From Robiginitomaculum sp. (GTDB lineage Bacteria; Pseudomonadota; Alphaproteobacteria; Caulobacterales; Maricaulaceae), in contig JAJFFT010000002.1 of the NCBI GenBank assembly GCA_021776525.1, positions 1 to 64,000 of the forward strand: a stretch of 64,000 nt of DNA. The letters are read 5' to 3'. The notes under the pieces are model-generated. The model saw nothing but the letters and a program-made list of their open reading frames with translations, searched no databases and was not told where the DNA came from. A program made the position numbers and the translations under genes. This document shows positions 16,998 through 24,906 of this stretch, in pieces. Position 1 is the first letter of the stretch. Each line of letters begins with the position of its first letter.

Positions 16998-18062
16998 CTA
17001 CCAGTCCTTGTCGCTGATATCGGGCTGGCGCGAGGTAAAGCCATAAAAAATGATCAGCATGACCGAAGCCACGGTCACCAAAACCCCGATTTCAACAAAC
17101 ATAATGCCTAATTCCTGGCCATGAGAAGGGTGGGCCGGGTTGAGGACATTATAGCTCAGGAAATTACCGCCCAACAGCAGGGAAATGACCCCGACGCCAC
17201 CATAAATGAGAACACCAAGCGCCGCGCCCAGGCGTACCAATGATGGCGGAACGGCCTCTTTGGCGGCATCGACGCCAAAAATCAGCGCATAAAGGATGAT
17301 TGATGAAGCAATGATCAGTCCGGCCTGAAAACCGCCGCCGGGTCCAAAGTCTCCATGAAATTGGACATAAGCGCCATAAACAATGATCACCGGGATCATC
17401 AATTTGGAGATCACACGCAACACCACGTGGTGTGCACCATAATCTTCGCTTTCTTTGGCTTTGGCCTCTTTGGTCTTTGCGGGCACAGGCTTTTTGCGTC
17501 GCCGAGCCGGGCCGCCCAAACCCAGGATGAGTATAACCCCAAGACCGGCGGTCAGAATCACCGTGGTTTCGCCAAAGGTATCATAGCCCCGATAACTGGC
17601 CAGAACGGCGCTGACTACGTTCGGCACGCCGGTGTCGGGTCCGGTACGTTTCAGGTACTCCAGACCAACATAGGCGTTGGGGGGCGATAAGGGATCACCA
17701 AAGGATGGCATATCAACGGTGGCATAAAGCAATGCCGCGCCCGTGGCGCAGACCACAAACAAAGCCACCCAATGGCGGGCAGGCTTAACCGGCGCGGCGG
17801 TGCGCGCGGTCAGCAACATGGCTCCCAACATCAGGACAGTGGAAATACCGGCACCCACGGCGGCCTCGGTAAAGGCCACGTCCACGGCATCAAGCGATAC
17901 AAACCATGCCGCAGAAACCAGCGAATATACACCGGACAACATGACCACAGCAAACAGGTCTTTAAAGCGGACAATGGCAATGCCAACGACCACCAGCATC
18001 ATCATGAAAATCAGGTCGATGACCGTAAAGGCATCCAGCGGCGTCAAAAATTCAGTGGTCAT
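16998..18062 (-). CDS. mrpB: Fused MrpA C-terminal (DUF4040) and MrpB subunit
   Basis: 354 aa. Residues about 10-90 form a DUF4040 domain, which is normally the C-terminal part of MrpA. Residues about 215-345 form the MnhB domain ('YGAYVQFHGDFGPGGGFQAG'). A basic linker (about 185-205) joins them. The full MrpA NuoL-like domain is absent from this protein and is presumably supplied by one of the MrpD-like subunits downstream. The start overlaps mrpG by ATGA. Such rearranged MrpA/B proteins are known from alphaproteobacterial Mrp operons. Confidence 0.92.
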   Translation of the reverse strand: MTTEFLTPLDAFTVIDLIFMMMLVVVGIAIVRFKDLFAVVMLSGVYSLVSAAWFVSLDAVDVAFTEAAVGAGISTVLMLGAMLLTARTAAPVKPARHWVALFVVCATGAALLYATVDMPSFGDPLSPPNAYVGLEYLKRTGPDTGVPNVVSAVLASYRGYDTFGETTVILTAGLGVILILGLGGPARRRKKPVPAKTKEAKAKESEDYGAHHVVLRVISKLMIPVIIVYGAYVQFHGDFGPGGGFQAGLIIASSIILYALIFGVDAAKEAVPPSLVRLGAALGVLIYGGVGVISLLLGGNFLSYNVLNPAHPSHGQELGIMFVEIGVLVTVASVMLIIFYGFTSRQPDISDKDW

Positions 18063-18427
18063 GACGCTTTCCCCTCGGCTTCATCCTCAGGGGCGCTTTT
18101 ATAGGTACCTAATCTGGGTTTCAGGCCGGCCTTATGCGCGGCATTGGCCACGGCGTGGGTGGCGGCCGGGCTGGTCAGCAATAAGAACAGACCAACCAGA
18201 GCCAGCTTTACACTCAACAGGGTAAAACCGGATAGCAGGATCAGACCAAACAGCACCAGTAACGAGCCGAGCGTGTCGGTAACCCCGGCGGCGTGCAGGC
18301 GCGTATAAAAATCAGGCAGCCGCAGAACGCCACTGGCCCCGATCAGAACAATCACCCCGCCGCTTAGCAAGATCAGACCGGCCAGAACTGGCCGAATGGC
18401 TTCCCACATGTCCAACAAAGCGCCCAT
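18059..18427 (-). CDS. mrpG: Mrp antiporter subunit G
   Basis: 122 aa with three membrane helices and the PhaG/MnhG/YufB signature 'GVLRLPDFYTRLHAAGVTDT'. It is a small structural subunit of the Mrp complex in the inner membrane. It overlaps mrpF by one base and the fused mrpA/B gene by four. The C-terminus is acidic and cytoplasmic. Confidence 0.95.
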   Translation of the reverse strand: MGALLDMWEAIRPVLAGLILLSGGVIVLIGASGVLRLPDFYTRLHAAGVTDTLGSLLVLFGLILLSGFTLLSVKLALVGLFLLLTSPAATHAVANAAHKAGLKPRLGTYKSAPEDEAEGKAS

Positions 18428-18717
18428 CAGCTTTCCCCGCGGCGGCGCATGCGCGACAAAGCCACGTCGAGGGCGCGATAACGGAAGAATTTCAAGATGG
18501 CGATGGTGGCGATGAAATTCATCAGGGCATACAACAGCGCAATATCAACCGCGTCCGGCCGCCCGATCAAAAAGGCAAACACACACAAAAACAGCACGGT
18601 TTTGGTGCCAAAGGAATTAACCGCCAACACCCGGTCATACATCTCCGGGCCGCGCAACAAACGGACCAGCATCAAGGTCATGCTGGCCATCAATAAAAGG
18701 TTCGCCGCAAAAATCAT
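18427..18717 (-). CDS. mrpF: Mrp antiporter subunit F
   Basis: 96 aa with three membrane helices, matching MnhF/PhaF ('LRGPEMYDRVLAVNSFGTK', with the conserved R, P and D). The ATG at 18717 overlaps the stop of mrpE by four bases, which fixes the start; a longer frame to 18753 would run back into mrpE. It lies second in the nine-gene operon. Confidence 0.95.
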   Translation of the reverse strand: MIFAANLLLMASMTLMLVRLLRGPEMYDRVLAVNSFGTKTVLFLCVFAFLIGRPDAVDIALLYALMNFIATIAILKFFRYRALDVALSRMRRRGES

Positions 18718-19205
18718 GACGTGCCATCCTTTTCGCCGCAAGCTGCGGCACATCGTGCCGACATTTCCGCAAAGCCTTCTTTTCCGGTCAATTCTTTGAG
18801 AACCGCGTGAACAATGATTTCGTCATCATCCAGATCGACGCTGACGGTGCCGGGCGTCAGGGTGATCGAATTGGCAAATAAAGCCCGGCCCAAATCGGTT
18901 TTAGGCATGGACTTAACCCGAACCATGCGTGGGGTGAGAACCATATCAGGCTTCAAAATTGTGCGAATGACGATCACATTGGCCTTGACCACTTCCCAAA
19001 GCAGCCACGGCCAATAGAGAAAAAAGCGCCACAATTTATGGTAAGGCGCGGTTTCCGTATCCATAATATGCAGACGCCAGGCCAGGGCACTGGCAAAGAT
19101 AGCTGACCCGGCACCCAGGCTAAGCAAGAGTGTGCTGTCATAATGGCCCGAAAGCATGAGCCACAAGACGCCCATCGCCACTGTCAAGGATAGTGCGTAT
19201 CCCAT
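18714..19205 (-). CDS. mrpE: Mrp antiporter subunit E
   Basis: 163 aa. Two membrane helices at the N-terminus and one near 65-85 are followed by a cytoplasmic MnhE domain ('NSITLTPGTVSVDLDDDEI'). It is the first gene of the operon E-F-G-A'B-C-D-D-small-D. The ATG at 19205 has GGGG at about 6 bases; the GTG at 19241 lacks a good site. The upstream 250 bases hold the operon promoter region and a 12-bp hairpin. Confidence 0.94.
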   Translation of the reverse strand: MGYALSLTVAMGVLWLMLSGHYDSTLLLSLGAGSAIFASALAWRLHIMDTETAPYHKLWRFFLYWPWLLWEVVKANVIVIRTILKPDMVLTPRMVRVKSMPKTDLGRALFANSITLTPGTVSVDLDDDEIIVHAVLKELTGKEGFAEMSARCAAACGEKDGTS

Positions 19206-19260
19206 TTTTACCCCACTGCGCGACTCGTTGATCTTGATCACGTTGGGTCTTTTTTAACGC

Positions 19261-19300
19261 TGAATAATGCCCTTGGCGAGTCCCACAGGGGCATTATTCA
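19261..19300. repeat. 12-bp inverted repeat between the TonB receptor gene and the Mrp operon
   Basis: TGAATAATGCCC (19261-19272) and GGGCATTATTCA (19289-19300) are perfectly complementary around a 16-base loop. It may end transcription of the receptor gene, but no T tract follows on the minus strand. It may instead be a regulatory element or transcript stabiliser upstream of mrpE. Confidence 0.6.
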
Positions 19301-19456
19301 CCGGTCTCGATTCGCGCTTTGAGATGGGGCCTATAATAGAGAGGAGCCGTCATATCGGTGCCGCATCGTCGCAAAAAAAATTGCAGTACATCTGGGCGGG
19401 AAATTTCGCGGACATGGCCTGCACCAGCCAACGGCCTTGGCCACGGCGCAATCGCC

Positions 19457-21688
19457 TTATGGGCCAAGTTTTGCGGTGAGCGTAATACCAAACCTGCGCG
19501 GCGGCTCGTACCGCACGGTCTGGTTTTCAATCAATGGCCCCAATCCGGCGCCCCACAATTTTGTTACAGCCGGGCGTTGCACATTACCGATATTGGTCAG
19601 CCAAAATTTGACCTGCCAGTGCTCATCCACAGCCACATAACCCAGCGCCCCATTCCAAATGCCATAATCCCCCACAAAGGCGGAACCGCCCAGCGGTGCA
19701 TTGGCCGGTGCGGTGCGGTTAGTGTAATCCAGATGCGCCGTGAGCGCACCGCCATGGGGGGTGGGGCGGCGATAATCCAGGGCGCTGCTGAAGGTCCAGA
19801 CCGGTGCATCACCAAAACTGGTTCCCGAAAGATCAAGACCCGGGGCCGGGACAAAGTCATCATAGCGCGAGCGCACATACCCCAAAGAAGTCGACAGGTG
19901 CAAAGACGGGGTGATCCGGGCAAGAAGATCGGCCTCAAAGCCGCTAATATGGGCTTTGGCGGCATTGGTTAGGCTACGCAAAAACAAAAACGGCGGCTTT
20001 GAGACAGAAACCTGAATGTCAGTGTAATCCATCATAAAGGCCGAGGCATTGATCCGCAGTTTTTGATCAAACCAGGTGGATTTCAAACCGGTTTCATAAT
20101 TGGTCAAAAATTCGGGCCGGGTGAAGAAGCCAGACCCGGCGGCGATATCGGCGGCCGAGACAAAATCATCCTTGATGGCGGCGCTGCGATAACCGCGGCT
20201 GACACTTGTATAACCCATGACTTGCGGCGTGAACTGGCGGCGCACCCCGATCATCCAGGATAACGGACGATGTCGCACCGCCGTTCTGGCTTGCAAGGGT
20301 GGCAGTCCAAAAATCTCAAAGACCTCGCCAAAACTGTTGTAATCCACATTTTTTTTATCTTGCGAATACCGTGCGCCCCCATAAAGGGTCAGCCGTTCAT
20401 TGATATGAAAGTTGGCGTGTCCAAATAGCGCCGCATTGCGCGTGATGGTGGTCACGCGCTGGCCATCCAATTCATCTGCGGGGTGAAATTGCGCCGGTAT
20501 GCCCAGAACTTGTTCCAAAAAGGCGCTACCCATCACCGGAAATGTCGGGTTGAAGCCGCGCCGGGCGCGCAGATAATAGCCCCCGATCAAGTAATCATAA
20601 CGGGTATTTTGCGGCGAAGTGAGGCGAATTTCCTGGGAAAGTTCACGCGAGACACCATCAAACTGCGCAACTGTGATGGATTGCGGCAACCGGTCGCCAT
20701 CCTGAATATAAAAATCATCCGTATGGGACCAGCCGCTGGTCCAGCTCAGTTGGTGGCCGGTTTCAAACGTGTAATTGGCATTCAGCGAAGCGCGTTTGGC
20801 GTTCTGGGTTTGAAACTCATCCTGATCAAGGTTGATGGTATAGGGGATGGTGTCGGCACCGATATTGGTGATCGCCTCGCCCATTGTGTTGGGACGGTCG
20901 TCGCGCTTTTGCAGATTAAAAACCAGATGCGCGTCAAACCGGTCCGTGGGGGTGAAATAAAGCTGTGCCCCGATGGCTGTGTGGTCTTCGGCCCCGGCCT
21001 TGCGGCCGCTAAACGCATTGTGGATATACCCGCTGGTTTTGCGCGAAAGCGCATTCAGGCGCAGTACGGCAATATCGCTGATCAGGGGCAGGTCAGTATG
21101 GCCGGTGACCTGGCGCAGGCCATCACTGCCCAGCGTCATCTGGAGTTGGGCACCAAAATCCGGGCCGGGCTTTTGGGTGGTGATGTTAATCGCCCCGCCA
21201 ATGGTGTCGCGGCCAAACAAAGTGCCTTGGGGGCCTTTTAAGACCTCGACACGGGCAATATCGTTCATGGACACATCCATGGCCGTGTCTGTATTGACGT
21301 AAACACCATCAATATAAACGCCAACGGCCCGCCCCGAAGACCGGGTAATGCCGGCATTGATGCCGCGCAAGGTAATAAAACTCTGCCCGGCTTCGGTCGA
21401 GGCCGGCATATACATATTGGCGGTGTGATCGCCTAAGTCCTCAAGTCCTTTGGCCCTGAATGCGGTGATTTGTGCCTCGGTAAAGGCGGTGATCGACAAA
21501 GGGACACTTTGCAGATTTTGCGCACGGCGCATGGCGGTGACGATGATCTCGTCAATCTGGTCCGGGGCGGCGGTATTTTGCGCCATGGCGGGCGCCCCGA
21601 AAAGCGCCATAGTCAAGCCAAGGGCCAGAGCGCGCTGGTGTTGTTTATGCCTGGTCTCAGTCAAAGTTTTGGTGCGGGTTTTGCTCAT
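19457..21688 (-). CDS. TonB-dependent outer-membrane receptor, FMN-riboswitch controlled
   Basis: 743 aa. A signal peptide (about 1-37, 'GAPAMAQ') is followed by a TonB-box-like 'DEIIVTA' near 45-51. The plug domain is at about 60-165 ('GVYIDGVYV', 'VEVLKGPQGTLFGRDTIGG') and the rest is a 22-strand barrel ending 'RRFGITLTAKLGP'. This is an outer-membrane importer driven by TonB. The ATG at 21688 has AGAGGCG upstream and starts a normal signal peptide; the longer frame to 21790 adds residues unlike a leader. The gene stands alone behind an FMN riboswitch, so the likely substrate is riboflavin, FMN or another flavin. That substrate is inferred from regulation only. Confidence 0.93.
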   Translation of the reverse strand: MSKTRTKTLTETRHKQHQRALALGLTMALFGAPAMAQNTAAPDQIDEIIVTAMRRAQNLQSVPLSITAFTEAQITAFRAKGLEDLGDHTANMYMPASTEAGQSFITLRGINAGITRSSGRAVGVYIDGVYVNTDTAMDVSMNDIARVEVLKGPQGTLFGRDTIGGAINITTQKPGPDFGAQLQMTLGSDGLRQVTGHTDLPLISDIAVLRLNALSRKTSGYIHNAFSGRKAGAEDHTAIGAQLYFTPTDRFDAHLVFNLQKRDDRPNTMGEAITNIGADTIPYTINLDQDEFQTQNAKRASLNANYTFETGHQLSWTSGWSHTDDFYIQDGDRLPQSITVAQFDGVSRELSQEIRLTSPQNTRYDYLIGGYYLRARRGFNPTFPVMGSAFLEQVLGIPAQFHPADELDGQRVTTITRNAALFGHANFHINERLTLYGGARYSQDKKNVDYNSFGEVFEIFGLPPLQARTAVRHRPLSWMIGVRRQFTPQVMGYTSVSRGYRSAAIKDDFVSAADIAAGSGFFTRPEFLTNYETGLKSTWFDQKLRINASAFMMDYTDIQVSVSKPPFLFLRSLTNAAKAHISGFEADLLARITPSLHLSTSLGYVRSRYDDFVPAPGLDLSGTSFGDAPVWTFSSALDYRRPTPHGGALTAHLDYTNRTAPANAPLGGSAFVGDYGIWNGALGYVAVDEHWQVKFWLTNIGNVQRPAVTKLWGAGLGPLIENQTVRYEPPRRFGITLTAKLGP

Positions 21689-21810
21689 AAACGCCTCTGT
21701 CAGTTCACTGACTTCGGGGCGTTTTACAGGCGCGCACCAATACCCGACACGCCCAGACATCACCCAATACGGGCGTGCCATAGCGTGCACGAGCCATGCT
21801 CGTCTGCTCG

Positions 21811-21966
21811 ACCTTCTACCATCCGGACTGTAACCGTCGGCTCCGGGATCACACCGGAATCAGCTTGTCCTGCCATACAAAAGACAGAGCGCGCTCGCGG
21901 GCTTGTCAGGGTTGCCAAAACAGCCCTGCATCACCGCCGGTGGGGATTTTCACCCCGCCCCGAAGA
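21811..21966 (-). promoter_or_regulatory. FMN riboswitch (RFN element)
   Basis: On the minus strand the element runs from TCTTCGGGGCGGGGTGAAAA, through CCCCACCGGCGGTGA and AGCCCGCGAGC, to GATTCCGGTGTGATCCCGG, AGCCGACGGTTACAGTCCGG and ATGGTAGAAG. All conserved helices and joining segments of the RFN consensus are present in order, with closing ends TCTTC and GAAG(G). It lies about 120 bases upstream of the TonB receptor ATG. Hairpins at 21789-21803 (ACGAGC/GCTCGT) and 21748-21777 (CACGCCC/GGGCGTG) follow and could be the expression platform. FMN binding normally lowers expression. Confidence 0.97.
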
Positions 21967-21995
21967 TCAATTATTGCGGATTATCCGCGAGCAGG

Positions 21996-22023
21996 ATTGT
22001 AGCGGCTGCGGTAATATATTCAA
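21996..22023 (-). promoter_or_regulatory. Candidate sigma-70 promoter for the riboswitch-receptor transcript
   Basis: On the minus strand, TTGAAT and TACAAT are separated by 16 bases. Transcription would start near 21988, about 20 bases before the riboswitch. The neighbouring gene ends at 22038, so the fit with position is good. This is a match by eye only. Confidence 0.55.
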
Positions 22024-22037
22024 CCTTAAGGCTGAGC

Positions 22038-23258
22038 TTATCCTTCGCCCCATTGACCATAAACCAATGCGGCGGTGCGTTCTGGTGTCGATAAGTCCTT
22101 GCTGAGGGCCATATCACCGGGGGCGCGAATTTCATCTTTGAATTCTGCTGTCAGCTCTGAGCTGAGCGCCCAGTTCCAATAGCGCAACACAGTCTGGGCC
22201 TTGTTTGATGACAGGCTGTCAAAGCATTGGATCGTGCCCAGCATGGATGGATCGGGGGTTTGCGCATTGCCAACCGGTCGTTTCAGAGCGCGCCATAACT
22301 TGACCAGATAATCACGTTTCAGGCCGGTTGATTTGCATAGAACAGCCAAGGGCTCGCCGCTGCGATCACTGAGGATTTGTGCGCCGGTCACCGGCTTGAT
22401 GCCGCTTAAGTACGATATTTCTTCGGCCAACGTCGCGTCCAATCCAATCTCCAATGCCGTATCAATGGCGTTTTCCAGACTGGAATAGGGGCTTTTATCA
22501 ATGGCGGCACGGTTGCGCTGGCGTCGTTCAATAAACTGCATGGCTTTACGGACCAGTGGATCCTGCCAGTCTTCTTCGGCCATCATCGAGAAAATATCCC
22601 CGGCGGCGTCCTGCATAATCTCACGGCCAACAGCAAACCGGGTCAAAACCAAAGCGCGCTCTTTGGGGGCGGCCCACCAGAACAGGGTCAAACCCTGCGA
22701 GGGGCGCAGTTCGGAGCGTTTTAACAACCCCTCACATATAATCGGGTGAGAGCGGCTCAGTTCCAGTGCCCGGTCCAACCCATCCTGGGACAGCTTGGCA
22801 CTGCGGTTTTTGAGAACCAGTGCGGTGACTTCCGGCTCGCCCGGTGCCAACAGGGCTTCGCAAACCAGCTCGCTTAATCCCCGACGCCTTGCAATGATCA
22901 GCCGGTGGTCCAGCGTTGCATTGCGGCTGGCCTCGACCAGTTGGAAGTCGCTCAAGGCGTCGCTTTCTTCAAGAATAATGCGGGCCACTTCGATGTCGTC
23001 GCGGGCCAAAAACCGCAACAAACCGGGCGCGACATCGACGAGTGGGGCAACACGGCGGGCGCATCGTTTGCGCAAATCCAGCGGGCTTTGGGCCAAAATA
23101 CCAACCAGCAAATCGCCCGACATATGACGTTCCACCGGCGTGATGCGGCTGGACGGCAGGCAGACAATATCGGCCAGCCGACGCGCCAAAATGGTTCGCG
23201 TCCGCCCGGCATTGTTTTGCGTCTGGGGCTCTATTGCTATCGCATCTGTGAGCGGCAT
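22038..23258 (-). CDS. DUF2336 domain protein
   Basis: 406 aa, helical, without signal peptide or membrane segments. It matches the DUF2336 family of alphaproteobacteria: HEAT-like helical repeats ('RKRCARRVAPLVDVAPGLL', 'ARIILEESDALSDFQLVE', 'EASRNATLDHRLIIARRRG'). Function is unknown. A second, diverged member is encoded at 50643-51731. A CtrA-box-like sequence lies at 23302-23316, upstream of this gene. It ends 15 bases before the candidate promoter of the receptor transcript. Confidence 0.85.
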   Translation of the reverse strand: MPLTDAIAIEPQTQNNAGRTRTILARRLADIVCLPSSRITPVERHMSGDLLVGILAQSPLDLRKRCARRVAPLVDVAPGLLRFLARDDIEVARIILEESDALSDFQLVEASRNATLDHRLIIARRRGLSELVCEALLAPGEPEVTALVLKNRSAKLSQDGLDRALELSRSHPIICEGLLKRSELRPSQGLTLFWWAAPKERALVLTRFAVGREIMQDAAGDIFSMMAEEDWQDPLVRKAMQFIERRQRNRAAIDKSPYSSLENAIDTALEIGLDATLAEEISYLSGIKPVTGAQILSDRSGEPLAVLCKSTGLKRDYLVKLWRALKRPVGNAQTPDPSMLGTIQCFDSLSSNKAQTVLRYWNWALSSELTAEFKDEIRAPGDMALSKDLSTPERTAALVYGQWGEG

Positions 23259-23332
23259 GATCCGGCCTTGTGATTATCAAGGCCAGTCAAACATGGGGGA
23301 GTTAACCATTAGTCAAAGCCAAGAGCGCACCT

Positions 23333-23920
23333 CTATGAGGCCACAGCGCCGGCGGCGTCGATTGCAGTGCGGATTGACGATTGGGCAATGGTGTTGGCCA
23401 TGTCTGGCGACTGTACGGCCCGGGCCAGTGTTAACCCGCCAATCAATGCGCCCAGCATGGCCCAGGCCCGACCCAGACGCTCGTCCTTTGAACCATTGGC
23501 AAGGCCATCGGCGATCAGGCCCGCTATAATCTGCATTTTATCCTCATAAACGGCATGCAGTTCTGCACTGGCTCTGGCAATTTCGGGGGACAGGGTGGTC
23601 ATGGCACAGCCGCACGCCAGATCTTTTTGGTGAGCCTGACCAAGATAATAAGCGGCAAAGGCGTTGACCCAGTCCTGCCCGTGTTTTTGTCGGTATAGAG
23701 GAATGCCTTCAATAACTTCGTGCAGGCCCGTTTTTAAAGCCGCATCAAAGGCCCCGTCTTTTGAGCCAAAGTGCGCGTAAAACGCCCCCGACGTCGCCCC
23801 GGCTGCTTTGGCTATGCCGTCTACGCCAATACCCGCATAACCTTTGCTGCGAAAGCTCTGGCTCGCGGCGTCCAGCATGCGTTGGTGTGTGCGTTGTTTT
23901 TTGGTCAAAATTTCAGCCAT
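23333..23920 (-). CDS. TetR/AcrR family transcriptional repressor
   Basis: 195 aa. The N-terminal helix-turn-helix (about 12-58, 'GIGVDGIAKAAGATSGAFYAHFGSKDG') is canonical for TetR. The C-terminal ligand domain has an early cysteine pair ('ACGCAMTTLSPE') seen in the AefR/YxaF-like branch. The gene diverges from the cupin gene at 24094, and the interval carries four related 13-bp operator-like sites (23936-24018). It therefore probably represses itself and the cupin/glyoxalase-like genes; the inducer is unknown. Confidence 0.9.
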   Translation of the reverse strand: MAEILTKKQRTHQRMLDAASQSFRSKGYAGIGVDGIAKAAGATSGAFYAHFGSKDGAFDAALKTGLHEVIEGIPLYRQKHGQDWVNAFAAYYLGQAHQKDLACGCAMTTLSPEIARASAELHAVYEDKMQIIAGLIADGLANGSKDERLGRAWAMLGALIGGLTLARAVQSPDMANTIAQSSIRTAIDAAGAVAS

Positions 23921-23935
23921 GCATATCTCCTATAT

Positions 23936-24018
23936 ATAACGAACGTTATTTTCTAGTTGACAATATAGCGATCGTTACATATTTACCGTTCATAGCGATC
24001 GTTATATAACGGTCGTCA
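23936..24018. promoter_or_regulatory. TetR-type operator array in a divergent promoter
   Basis: Four copies of a 13-bp element of the form ATARCGNNCGTTA occur: ATAACGAACGTTA (23936), ATAGCGATCGTTA (23965 and 23992, identical) and a weaker ATAACGGTCGTCA (24006). Each is an inverted repeat or close to it. They lie between the TetR start (23920) and the cupin start (24094), where TetR operators are expected. Confidence 0.75.
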
Positions 24019-24093
24019 TGACAATGCAATGGCGTCATTGGCGGCGCCAGCGACAATTTTGGCTGAAGGTGTTTCGGTCTGAAGGAAAGAGAA

Positions 24094-24822
24094 ATGAGAA
24101 ATATATCGAAGATGCTGCTGCAATCGGCAGTAATGGCAACAGCTTTGTGGACCATGGCGGGCCAAGGCCCGGCGAGCGCAGGGTCTGCCGATCACACAGA
24201 TAAAGTTATGTCGGTTCAATTTGAAAAGCGGCACGTCGTCAAAGTTGAATCGGGTGACTTTCACTTTAAGCCGGGACAGCGCGCCCCGGTTCATACGCAT
24301 CCCGCGCCGGCTATTGGCTATGTCACCAAGGGAACTATCGTTCAGGAAGTCGAGGGGCAGGCGCCAATTTTGCTGCAAGCTGGTGACGTTTTTTACGAGC
24401 CAGCAGGGCCACGAATCATGATGTTTGATAACGCGTCTGCCAACAAGGAAGCCGTTTTCATCGACGTTAATCTGCAACAAAAGGGCGAGCCTTTCATTGT
24501 TTTTCCAACGCCGCCAACCGAGGCCATTGATCGGCGTACTTTGCCGGAAACCAATTACAAAAACGGCGTGGATGTCGATGGCGTGGATATTTATGACCAC
24601 GTTATTCAACCCGATGCCAAACAATTTCTTGATGTCGCCAGCCCGATCTCTGGCTTTGTTGCCGAAGGGTCCGTGACCATCTGGGTTGATGGAAAACGCA
24701 AGCAGACCGTCAAGGCCGGATCAAATTTCTATCTTTATCAGGATGGTGAAGGTGCGGTTCTGGTGAACGGCTCATCAAAGCGCCCGGCCAAAGTAATCAT
24801 TTTCAAGTTCCACAAGGCGTGA
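24094..24822 (+). CDS. Exported cupin domain protein
   Basis: 242 aa with a signal peptide (about 1-29, 'GPASAG'). A first cupin domain spans about 45-115, with histidine-rich 'APVHTHPAPAIGYVTKGT' and 'AGDVFYEPAG'. The C-terminal half (about 165-240) looks like a second, degenerate cupin lacking the histidines. The protein would be periplasmic and bind a metal through the first barrel; substrate unknown. It sits under the putative TetR operator array, 85 bases ahead of the glyoxalase-like gene on the same strand, and the two are probably cotranscribed. Confidence 0.85.
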   Translation: MRNISKMLLQSAVMATALWTMAGQGPASAGSADHTDKVMSVQFEKRHVVKVESGDFHFKPGQRAPVHTHPAPAIGYVTKGTIVQEVEGQAPILLQAGDVFYEPAGPRIMMFDNASANKEAVFIDVNLQQKGEPFIVFPTPPTEAIDRRTLPETNYKNGVDVDGVDIYDHVIQPDAKQFLDVASPISGFVAEGSVTIWVDGKRKQTVKAGSNFYLYQDGEGAVLVNGSSKRPAKVIIFKFHKA

Positions 24823-24906
24823 TTTTGCAAATTAGCGCACGACAGAGACAAGGCGGGCGGCGCAATGCGTGGCCCGTTTCTGTCTGTGCATGAAACGGGA
24901 AAGAAT

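Noticed and set aside
19261-19300. Rho-independent terminator for the TonB receptor gene
   Set aside because: The 12-bp stem is strong but no T tract follows on the minus strand, so it is listed only as an inverted repeat.
20483-21241. 252-codon open frame on the plus strand inside the TonB receptor gene
   Set aside because: It is antisense to a well-conserved receptor, has no ribosome site, and its composition is that of a shadow frame.
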